Position numbers and translations under genes: made by a program. Below, piece after piece: positions 49,774 through 57,360 of a DNA stretch of 64,000 nucleotides. The DNA comes from Hyphomonadaceae bacterium BRH_c29 (lineage in GTDB: Bacteria > Pseudomonadota > Alphaproteobacteria > Caulobacterales > Hyphomonadaceae). The notes beneath the pieces were generated by a model. That model was not told where the DNA came from. It worked only from the letters and a program-made list of their open reading frames with translations, and ran no database searches. Each line of letters begins with the position of its first letter. Position 1 is the stretch's first letter. The stretch covers positions 1 through 64,000 of the forward strand of contig LADW01000001.1 in the NCBI GenBank assembly GCA_000961695.1, written 5' to 3'.

Positions 49774-50826
49774 ATGCCCAAAGGCAAAACTGTCCTGATC
49801 AACGGCGGCACAGGGTCCTTCGGTCACACCGTGCTGAACGACCTCCTTCAGCGCGAGCCAAAGCAGATCCGCATCTTCTCACGCGATGAGAAGAAGCAGG
49901 AAGACATGAGAAAGCATTACAATAATCCGCTGATCAAGTTCTATATCGGCGACGTGCGCGACTATTCCAGCGTCGAGGGTGCAGTGCGCGGATCGGACTT
50001 TATCTTCCACGCCGCGGCGCTGAAGCAGGTGCCTTCGTGTGAGTTCTACCCATTGGAAGCCGTGCGGACCAATGTGCTTGGCACGGAGAACGTGCTGGAA
50101 GCGGCGATAAAGAATGATGTTGAACGCGTCGTTGTGCTGAGCACCGACAAGGCCGTCTACCCGATAAATGCTATGGGCATTTCCAAGGCCATGATGGAAA
50201 AGGTCGCTGTCGCGAAGGCGCGCATGATAAGCGAGACCGGCGGCCCGGTGATCGCCGTGACGCGCTATGGCAACGTGATGGCGTCGCGTGGTTCGGTCAT
50301 TCCGCTGTTTGTGCGCCAGATCAAGTCGGGCCGGCCGATCACGGTGACAGACCCGACCATGACGCGCTTCCTGATGTCGCTACCCCAATCAGTCGACCTA
50401 GTGCGCTTTGCTTATGAAAACGCAAACCAGGGCGACACATTCGTGCAGAAGGCGCCAGCTTCCACGATCGAGACGCTCTACAAGGCGCTGATGCAGATTT
50501 TCGATCGAGAAGTTGAAGTCCGCGTCATCGGTACGCGCCATGGCGAGAAGAAGCATGAATCCCTCGTCTCCCGCGAGGAGATGGCCGCCGCCGAAGACAT
50601 GGGCCGCTACTACCGCGTACCCTGCGACGGCCGTGACCTGAACTACGACAAATATGTCGTTTCTGGCGACGAGAGCCGCAGCCTCGTGGACGATTATACA
50701 TCTGAAAACACTGAACGTCTGGATGTTCAGGGCACGGCCGACCTTCTTATGACGCTGGAATACATTCGCAACGAGCTGGCGTCAGACAGCGCCCCCACCA
50801 ATGGCTACGACGCCCTGCAGTCCTGA
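49774..50826 (+). CDS. UDP-GlcNAc 4,6-dehydratase/5-epimerase (FnlA/CapE/WbvB type)
   Basis: This 350-residue SDR converts UDP-GlcNAc to a 4-keto-6-deoxy-L-sugar. It has the INGGTGSFGHTVLND nucleotide fold, IFSRDEKKQEDMR, FHAAALKQVPSCEFYPLEAVRTNVLGTENVLEAA and STDKAVYPINAMGISKAMMEKV, in which the usual catalytic Tyr position is Met as in CapE/FnlA-type enzymes. TRYGNVMASRGSVIPLF and KAPASTIETL complete the family pattern. It starts 18 bp after the RmlD-like gene and ends 3 bp before the 2-epimerase gene, an operon of three. Confidence 0.9.
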   Translation: MPKGKTVLINGGTGSFGHTVLNDLLQREPKQIRIFSRDEKKQEDMRKHYNNPLIKFYIGDVRDYSSVEGAVRGSDFIFHAAALKQVPSCEFYPLEAVRTNVLGTENVLEAAIKNDVERVVVLSTDKAVYPINAMGISKAMMEKVAVAKARMISETGGPVIAVTRYGNVMASRGSVIPLFVRQIKSGRPITVTDPTMTRFLMSLPQSVDLVRFAYENANQGDTFVQKAPASTIETLYKALMQIFDREVEVRVIGTRHGEKKHESLVSREEMAAAEDMGRYYRVPCDGRDLNYDKYVVSGDESRSLVDDYTSENTERLDVQGTADLLMTLEYIRNELASDSAPTNGYDALQS

Positions 50827-50829
50827 TAA

Positions 50830-51951
50830 ATGACCAAGCGCAAAGTCCTCACCATCGTCGGCACGCGGCCGGAAATCATCAAAATGTCGCGCGTCATCTC
50901 CTTGTTCGACCGGGAGACCGAACATGTGCTGGTCCATACCGGCCAGAACTATGATTACGAGCTGAACGAAATATTTTTCGACCAGTTGGAAATCCGCAAG
51001 CCCGATCATTTCTTGGAAGCCGCCGGCGCCAACGCGACCGAGACCGTCGCCCGTGTGATCGAGCGGGCTGACAAGGTGCTGGAAGAGGAAAAGCCCGAAG
51101 CCCTCCTTCTCTATGGCGACACCAATTCGTGCTTGGCCGTCATTGCCGCGAAGCGCCGCAAAATTCCGGTCTTCCATATGGAAGCCGGCAATCGCTGCTT
51201 CGACCAGCGCGTACCGGAAGAGATAAACCGCAAGATCGTCGATCACCTGTCCGACATAAACATGGTACTGACCGAGCAGGCGCGCAATTACCTGCTCAAT
51301 GAAGGCCTGCGGCCCGAGCGAGTGATCAAGACCGGCTCCCACATGCCGGAAGTGTTGGACTACTACAGACCGAAAATCGAGGTGTCGGATATCCTCAGCC
51401 GGCTGAACCTAGAAACGAACAAGTATTTCATCGTGTCCAGCCACCGCGAAGAAAACGTGGATGTCGAAGCCAAGCTGGAACACCTGATCTCGACCCTTGA
51501 ACATCTGCACACGACCTATAACGTGCCGGTGGTAATGTCGACACACCCACGCACGCGCAAGCGTCTCGAAGGCAGCCGCGCCGCCAAGGGCGTCCAGTTC
51601 CTGCCGCCTTTCGGCTTCCCGGATTATGTGAAGCTGCAGCAAAATGCGCTCTGCGTGCTCTCGGACAGCGGCACACTGACGGAAGAATCCGCGTTGCTGG
51701 GCCTGCGCGGCGTCAATATCCGCGATGCGCACGAGCGGCCCGAAGGAATGGACGCTGGCACACTGGTCATGTCTACGCTGGATGCCGACAAGGTGGTCGA
51801 GGCGGTGCGCGCCGTGCTCAGCATGGCCGAACATGGTATCATGGCAAGCCCAATTCCGGACTATGACGGCGGAAATGTCTCCCGAAAGGTGCTGACCACC
51901 GTGCTCAGCTATATCGACTATGTGAACCGGGTGGTCTGGACGAAACCCTGA
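50830..51951 (+). CDS. Non-hydrolysing UDP-N-acetylglucosamine 2-epimerase family protein (WecB/FnlC/WbvD type)
   Basis: This is a 373-residue GT-B-fold epimerase. Family segments are LTIVGTRPEIIKMSRVI, VHTGQNYDYELNEIFFDQLEIRKPDHFL, LLYGDTNSCLAVIAAKRRKIPVFHMEAGNRCFDQRVPEEINRKIVDH, SSHREENVD and LSDSGTLTEESALLGLRGVNIRDAHERPEG. Placement after the dehydratase and reductase suggests 2-epimerisation of UDP-L-RhaNAc to UDP-L-QuiNAc, or of the talose form to L-FucNAc, rather than UDP-ManNAc formation. Confidence 0.88.
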   Translation: MTKRKVLTIVGTRPEIIKMSRVISLFDRETEHVLVHTGQNYDYELNEIFFDQLEIRKPDHFLEAAGANATETVARVIERADKVLEEEKPEALLLYGDTNSCLAVIAAKRRKIPVFHMEAGNRCFDQRVPEEINRKIVDHLSDINMVLTEQARNYLLNEGLRPERVIKTGSHMPEVLDYYRPKIEVSDILSRLNLETNKYFIVSSHREENVDVEAKLEHLISTLEHLHTTYNVPVVMSTHPRTRKRLEGSRAAKGVQFLPPFGFPDYVKLQQNALCVLSDSGTLTEESALLGLRGVNIRDAHERPEGMDAGTLVMSTLDADKVVEAVRAVLSMAEHGIMASPIPDYDGGNVSRKVLTTVLSYIDYVNRVVWTKP

Positions 51952-51965
51952 GCCACGCGGCACGG

Positions 51966-53156
51966 TTATTCCGGAAACTCCTTGTCCAGCGCCCGACGTA
52001 ATTCGGCCAGCCCCTGCTCCAGGCCGTCGCCTTCAGCGTTCCGGATGAATTCGCGCGCCTGTGCAGCGGCCATTGCGGCATCCGTGTGGCGTGCGCGGGC
52101 ACGCGCATGGCGTGCTTGGATTATGGCGGTACGGGCACGCTCAAACCAGACCTGGCGGTTGAACCGCTCCACCAGGAAGGTCAGCCCCTCGGAATACGGC
52201 ATCAGGCCGAACAGCATGTGAAAATTGCCGCTCTCATCGCCCTGCCCGATATCGGCGAAAAGGTCCCCCTCCTCCAATTCGTCCGGGAACATTTTCAGAA
52301 GCTGCCGATTGGAAGTTTCAAACCGGCGATTCAGCTCCGCAGCCATTTCGCTGCCCAAGGCCAGCTTTTCCCGCATTGGAAATCCGGTCATGAAGAACTC
52401 GGTGTTTGGGTTCACGCGTCCTTCGATCAGGCGCGGAGAACGCACAGCATTGCCGATAGCGAGCGTTCGCACATCGACGCTTTCATTCTCAGCGCTTTCC
52501 TCACGCGGGATATCCATGTCCAGGCCCAGAAAGCCATTTAGTGCGTTCAGTACATTCTTACCGGGCACGCGGCTGAACGGGATCACATGTACGTTCTCGG
52601 TACCGACCTCGTTTTGCCATATCGTCAGTAGGGAGACAAAATCATAGTACGGGTTGTTCGGACTGACACCGGAGAGGATCCCTTCCCGAACAGGGGATTT
52701 GAATCGCACAAGCTCGTTGATCGACGATATGAAAAGGTCGGATGGCTTGCGCAGCACGAATAGTGCGGCCACCTCGTCGAACAAGCGCTTGCACAGGCCG
52801 GCGACACGAGCCACATCCGGCGCACGATAGATGCGACTGTGCAGAAATTCGTGTGAGATAAGAAATGTATGGCAGTTGGCCGCCTTGGCCTGCGCCACTT
52901 CCCCGGCGAGGCCATTCTCGACCTCCGCGCAAAATTGGTTGTAGGAGGCTTCGTCCACCACACCTTCCGACGCCAGCTGATCCTGCGCGATGAATTCCCT
53001 GCTGCCATAGATCGGCAGCTTCGGATGGTTCAAATCACCCAGGAAACGGGAATACCACACGCCGCGCGCCATGTGGACGTCGAAGTTTCGCTGCCAATAG
53101 GATTGCGCGGCCGTGCTGCCCGCCTTTTCTGAGCCGAGATGCAGAAATAATTTCAA
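51966..53156 (-). CDS. Sulfotransferase-like protein A of a paralogous pair
   Basis: This is a 396-residue soluble protein. The N-terminal LFLHLGSEKAGSTAAQSYWQRNF is a phosphosulfate-loop-like segment (GSEKAGST). A 3'-phosphate region follows at VAALFVLRKPSDLFISSINELVRFKS (about 130-155, Arg/Ser conserved). VRTLAIGNAVRSPRLIEGRVNPN is shared almost residue for residue with the next gene. The start codon is TTG 53156; no ATG lies nearby and the ribosome site is weak. It converges with the epimerase gene, 14 bp apart. A role in modifying the surface glycan is inferred from position only. Confidence 0.7.
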   Translation of the reverse strand: MKLFLHLGSEKAGSTAAQSYWQRNFDVHMARGVWYSRFLGDLNHPKLPIYGSREFIAQDQLASEGVVDEASYNQFCAEVENGLAGEVAQAKAANCHTFLISHEFLHSRIYRAPDVARVAGLCKRLFDEVAALFVLRKPSDLFISSINELVRFKSPVREGILSGVSPNNPYYDFVSLLTIWQNEVGTENVHVIPFSRVPGKNVLNALNGFLGLDMDIPREESAENESVDVRTLAIGNAVRSPRLIEGRVNPNTEFFMTGFPMREKLALGSEMAAELNRRFETSNRQLLKMFPDELEEGDLFADIGQGDESGNFHMLFGLMPYSEGLTFLVERFNRQVWFERARTAIIQARHARARARHTDAAMAAAQAREFIRNAEGDGLEQGLAELRRALDKEFPE

Positions 53157-53247
53157 GATGGATACTGCACCATTTTAGCCGGTCATTTAGCGGTCGCATA
53201 CCGCCCCGGTTGAGACGTTTGAGAGATCATTATCGCAATTATATTTT

Positions 53248-54432
53248 TCAAGGTGGTAGTTCATACTCGAGCTTCCGGCTCAAATCCATCAATACTTTTT
53301 CCAAGCCGATACCTTGGGCGTTTACGATAAATTCGTGAGTTCGGCTCGCAGCCTCCGCGGCATCTTCCGGTCGGCCTTGCGCTTTTGCAAATTGTACTTC
53401 GAGCAACGCATGACGAGCGCGCTCATACCAGATTTGCCGATTGAATCGTTCAACCATGTAGGTCAACCAAGGAGAATACGATTTCAATTCGAACAATTTT
53501 TCGAAGTTGCCATCGTAATCCGGCACCTCTGCGAGCAAGTCTGTCTCAACGAGACACTCAGGAAATAGCGACAACAATTTCCGATTCGATTCCTCAAACC
53601 GTCGATTCAACTCTTCTGTAAGTTCATTGCCGAGAGACAGCTTTGACTCGAACGGCAACTCGTCCATGAAAAACTCTAAGTTTGGATTCAGTAGATTATC
53701 CACAATCCTGGGAGATCGGACTGCATTCCCTATAGCAAGAGTTCGAATGTCGACTGATTCGTTCCTAACTCCTGCATCTCGTGGAATGTCGGTATCTAGA
53801 CCCAAGTATTCGTTCAAAGCGTTCAATACATTTTGGCCGGGCGCACGATGGAATGAAATGATGTGAACATTATCCGCACCGAGCTGTTCACACCAATTTC
53901 CTAGCAAATCCGCAAAGTCATAGTAGTTGTTTTTAGGATCGACCGTGTTGATAATATCCGGCTCCAAGGGGTACTTTGCTCGCACAAATTCGTTCATCGT
54001 TGAAGCAAATAGATCGGCAGGGCGCCTCAAAACGCACAAGACTTCCACGCTTTCGCCAAGACGCTTCAATAAGTCGGCAACTCGTTCTATGTCCTCAGTA
54101 TTGCGAATTTTACTATGAAAAAATTCGTGGGAAATTAGAAAATGACTGCAGCCAGCTTCCCTAGCCAAGCGCAACTCATTCTCAAGATCAGCTTCGGTTT
54201 TTGTCCTGAATTCCTGATAGCTAGTTTCGTCTGATATGCCATACTGTGTTTCAAGAACCGGGCCCAGAAAATCCCGCGAAGCATATACCACAAGACGAGT
54301 ATGCAACGGCCTTCCGAGAGACTTCGAATACCAGACCCCTCGCTCCTGGTTCCGATCGAAATTTTGTGACCAGTATGCTTGGGCAGCAGTCGTTCCCGTC
54401 TTTTCCAAGCCGATGTGCAAAACTATTCGCAA
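53248..54432 (-). CDS. Sulfotransferase-like protein B of a paralogous pair
   Basis: This is a 394-residue paralogue of the preceding protein, collinear over its whole length: LHIGLEKTGTTAAQAYWSQNF (P-loop), VLCVLRRPADLFASTMNEFVRAKY, HIISFHRAPGQNVLNALNEYLGLDTDIPRD and VDIRTLAIGNAVRSPRIVDNLLNPN. Its DNA is clearly more AT-rich, with many A/T third positions, so the two copies were not made by a recent local duplication. The start is TTG 54432, directly adjacent to the TAA of the upstream fragment, without a Shine-Dalgarno. Acceptor unknown. Confidence 0.7.
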   Translation of the reverse strand: MRIVLHIGLEKTGTTAAQAYWSQNFDRNQERGVWYSKSLGRPLHTRLVVYASRDFLGPVLETQYGISDETSYQEFRTKTEADLENELRLAREAGCSHFLISHEFFHSKIRNTEDIERVADLLKRLGESVEVLCVLRRPADLFASTMNEFVRAKYPLEPDIINTVDPKNNYYDFADLLGNWCEQLGADNVHIISFHRAPGQNVLNALNEYLGLDTDIPRDAGVRNESVDIRTLAIGNAVRSPRIVDNLLNPNLEFFMDELPFESKLSLGNELTEELNRRFEESNRKLLSLFPECLVETDLLAEVPDYDGNFEKLFELKSYSPWLTYMVERFNRQIWYERARHALLEVQFAKAQGRPEDAAEAASRTHEFIVNAQGIGLEKVLMDLSRKLEYELPP

Positions 54433-54816
54433 TTAAAACCCCTTTGCGATCCTGATGTTGCCACGCAGGAATTTGAGTCCAGAGATTCTAATCCAGCTCC
54501 CTCTGCGAACTATGGCGGTCACAATGCTCACATTTGTTTTGCCTTTTGGATTAGCCGAAGGATATAGCGCCGCGACTTCGGCGCCGTTTTCCCGATCTAC
54601 GGTCAACCTGCTGTCCCCGAAAACATGGCAGAATAACGAGGCATTCATGCGCATAAACAACCGGCTGGCGCCGTCAATGATCGCATTTTCTTCCACTCGT
54701 TCAAACTGCCCTAGCGTAAATACTTCGCCCACACACATGCAATCGGGTTGACTGTTGAGAAATCCTTCGAGGTAGCTGGACCCAACACGCCCGCCAAACC
54801 CAATCACATATTCCAT
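54433..54816 (-). pseudogene. Truncated sulfotransferase-like gene fragment
   Basis: The first 30 residues (YVIGFGGRVGSSYLEGFLNSQPDCMCVGEVF) look like the start of a sulfotransferase: P-loop-like GGRVGSSYL, then a Glu after about 15 residues. The rest of the 127-residue frame has no recognisable 3'-phosphate site, and the length is less than half that of the family. It lies between protein B and the decayed DUF2793 gene in an AT-rich stretch, so I read it as a remnant. A genuine short protein cannot be excluded. Confidence 0.45.
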
Positions 54817-55345
54817 TCCGAGTATTCACAATTTTTGGGATCGCTTTTGACGAAATCAATTTTGCGGCAAGGAATGAAGGACAAATCTCTGCTCCGTCAC
54901 AAAGCAGTTCCGGATCAGCTGAATTTTTGAAACTTAACATTGGAATTTGGCCCGCCATAGCTATTATCAGGCGCGATCGAGCTCGCAATTCCAATCGTGT
55001 CGCCGGTCAACATTTCTGCTGCGTAGTTCAGACAATTGTCCTTGTATGCCGCACCGCCGCCGGCCGCATTCTGAAATGAATGATATTTCAGCACTCCGTT
55101 GCGATATAACTTAAAGCAGAGTGTTCCCGCTGTCAGAATGATCACTTGTTGCGTCGTTAACAGATATCGTTCCACAACTGGAGCGATGAAGCTTGGCCCA
55201 TCAGTTGCAAGCATCCCGGGGACAGCTTCCATCTTAGCAATAAAAGTCTGGCGGGCCGGCTCGGCGACAACCGGGCCGAGTGTATGACCTGAGACCCAAA
55301 TGGTCCCGCATTTGAATGGAGAGTCTGTCGCAACGGAGACAGACA

Positions 55346-55609
55346 ATGCGCAAGAGCAAATTTACCGAGGAACAGATCATCGCGATCCTGGCCGAACAGG
55401 AGCGAGGCATGGCCACGTCAGACGTGTGTCGGCGTCACGGGGTCAGCTCGGCTACGTTCTACAAGTGGAAGGCCAAGTATGGCGGGATGGACGTATCGGA
55501 CGCCCGCAAGCTGAAGACGTTGGAGACCGAGAACGCGCGGTTGAAGAAGCTGCTGGCTGACAGCATGCTCGACAACTCGATCCTGAAAGATCTGCTGGGA
55601 AAGAACTGA
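55346..55609 (+). CDS. IS3 transposase OrfA
   Basis: This 87-residue protein has a helix-turn-helix for binding the IS ends ([43 protein letters not shown]) and a leucine-zipper-like C-terminus ([29 protein letters not shown]). ATG 55346 starts the family sequence. The tail GGGAAAGAAC before the stop may be a slippery site for -1 frameshifting into OrfB, whose frame is -1 relative to this one. Confidence 0.92.
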   Translation: MRKSKFTEEQIIAILAEQERGMATSDVCRRHGVSSATFYKWKAKYGGMDVSDARKLKTLETENARLKKLLADSMLDNSILKDLLGKN

Positions 55610-55620
55610 CGACGCCCCAG

Positions 55621-56496
55621 TTGAAGCGGGCTGCGGCTCTGAAGGTGATTGATAAATACGATATCTCCCAGCGCCGCGCCTGCCGACTGGTCAGCGTCGA
55701 TCCGAAGACTGTCCGGCGAGAGCCCGAACCAGACAACCCTGAGATCCGCGAACGCATGCGAGAGATCGCAGCGACACGTCGCCGGTTCGGCTATCGCCGG
55801 ATCGAAGTGATGTTGGAACGAGAGGGTATCGTGATGAACCAGAAGAAGCTCAGACGCCTCTACAAGGAGGAAGGGCTGTCGGTAAAACGCAGGCGTGGCC
55901 GCAAGCGCGCGACTGGAACACGCGAACCGATGCCTGTTCCGGACGGTCCGTCGCAGCGCTGGAGCCTCGACTTCGTGTCCGATGTCTTTGGGCCGGCCCG
56001 GCGGTTCCGCATGCTGAACGTGATCGACGATTACACGCGCGAGTGCCTGGCACTGGTGGCGGACACATCGCTGTCAGGCGCCCGCGTGGCCCGTGAACTG
56101 GATCGCTGCATCCGTCTCTATGGCAGGCCCGAAACCATCGTCTCAGACAACGGGACGGAGCTGACCAGTCGCGCCATCCTCGAATGGCAGAACCAAACCG
56201 GCATCGCCTGGCACTATATCGCCCCGGGCAAACCGCAGCAGAACGGCTTCGTCGAAAGCTTCAACGGCAAGCTGCGTGATGAGTGCCTGAACGAAGAAGT
56301 GTTCGACAGCCTCGCTCATGCCCGTAAGATCCTCGGGCGTTGGCGACATGACTATAACCACCACCGGCCTCACTCATCGCTGGGCGGGCTGACGCCCGCA
56401 GCGCGCCGGTCGCTCGTGCATGTTGGGAGCGCCGCTCCCGACGCGCTCGCCACACCTCAAACCATGGACTATGAAAGGGCTAGACTCTCGAAATGA
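55621..56496 (+). CDS. IS3 transposase OrfB (DDE integrase domain)
   Basis: This is a 291-residue catalytic part. An HTH_21-like region ([34 protein letters not shown]) precedes the rve DDE core: [10 protein letters not shown] (D1), [19 protein letters not shown] (D2) and [22 protein letters not shown] (E). All three acidic residues are intact. TTG 55621 is only a notional start; the frame is open back into orfA and the functional protein is probably the OrfAB frameshift fusion. Confidence 0.92.
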   Translation: MKRAAALKVIDKYDISQRRACRLVSVDPKTVRREPEPDNPEIRERMREIAATRRRFGYRRIEVMLEREGIVMNQKKLRRLYKEEGLSVKRRRGRKRATGTREPMPVPDGPSQRWSLDFVSDVFGPARRFRMLNVIDDYTRECLALVADTSLSGARVARELDRCIRLYGRPETIVSDNGTELTSRAILEWQNQTGIAWHYIAPGKPQQNGFVESFNGKLRDECLNEEVFDSLAHARKILGRWRHDYNHHRPHSSLGGLTPAARRSLVHVGSAAPDALATPQTMDYERARLSK

Positions 56497-57360
56497 ATGA
56501 GGGACGCGAGGGTCTCAGGTCATGTACTGGAAACTTGCGGCTTGCAGGGAAATGAAATAGCATCGGTCTCCGCCCGATAGAAATGCCCATCACGAATACC
56601 GTGCCATCATCACTCCCGCGCAGAGCCAACACGTCGCTACCGAAAAGCGCAAACTTCCTGGCTCCTTCGCAATCGGTGGACAAGATCAGCGAGCGACGTC
56701 TTCGACCGTTTCGCGGCTCAAATCCACTATTGGTTACTTCCATCATGGCAGAGCAACGTCGCCGGGGCGCGCACTGCAAGCCGGTTGGTTTCGTCGGCGA
56801 CCGAATTCACACCCACCCGGTCGAACAGCTCGTCCAGCGGCGCCCAGCCCGCCGGACCGAACACCAGCAGGCGTCCCGCTTCCCGAATCAGGGCGCGCCA
56901 CCCAGCCCAGGCGCGATGATTTGCCACGCCCGCCTACAAAGGCGCCGACGTCCCCTTTCGATGCAGATATCCATTCCCCACTTGCTCTGGTCGACACGAG
57001 GTAGACGACCCCGGCACCAGATTCGGCGGGTGGGGAGGTCTCCGACGCTGAAATCACGACCAGCTGCACCAACGGGTCCAGCTGCCGCAAGGCTTCGTAG
57101 TGGGTTACATGCTTCTGCGCCTAGGAGGGTAAAAGATAAGGCAGGGCAAGGCGGTCGGTTGTATCGGTCATGGTGGCTCCTCGGGCTCAGTCTGCGGGTT
57201 CATCCTCCATGCAGCACCGGCCTGCCGGATAGACGTGCCTCGGAATGGCCAAAGCGGCCGGAAACTATTGCAGGGCGCCCGGTAAAAGGGGGTGGGAAAG
57301 GCGCTTGTCTATCCCCGGTGGTGCCCTTATGCCGGACAGGCGAACCTGAAGGAGTAATGC

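Larger units (their letters stand above)
55285..56522 (+). mobile_element. IS3-family insertion sequence (IS407-group-like), complete
   Basis: This is a 1238-bp element with terminal inverted repeats beginning TGACCTGAGACCC at the left and ending GGGTCTCAGGTCA at the right, and TG...CA ends. It is flanked by a 4-bp direct repeat TGTA (55281-55284 and 56523-56526), the size expected for the IS407 group. Two overlapping-phase ORFs encode OrfA and the DDE OrfB. Both are intact, and the target duplication is perfect, so insertion is recent. Confidence 0.93.
54915..57171 (-). pseudogene. Decayed DUF2793 gene interrupted by an IS element
   Basis: ATG 57171 (GGAG just upstream) begins MTDTTDRLALPYLLPS, then TAG where the family has Gln, then AQKHVTHYEALRQLDPLVQL; this is the DUF2793 start with a CAG-to-TAG amber at codon 17. 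Further on, AWQIIAPGLG and GWRALIREAGRLLVFG lie in two different frames, so at least two indels follow near 56900. The IS copy at 55285-56522 splits the rest. Joining the flanks across one TGTA copy restores a continuous frame SSTLGPVVAEPARQTFIAKMEAVPG that runs to 54915. DUF2793 proteins belong to alphaproteobacterial phages and gene-transfer-agent-like spikes or fibres. The intact length would be about 335 residues. Confidence 0.75.
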
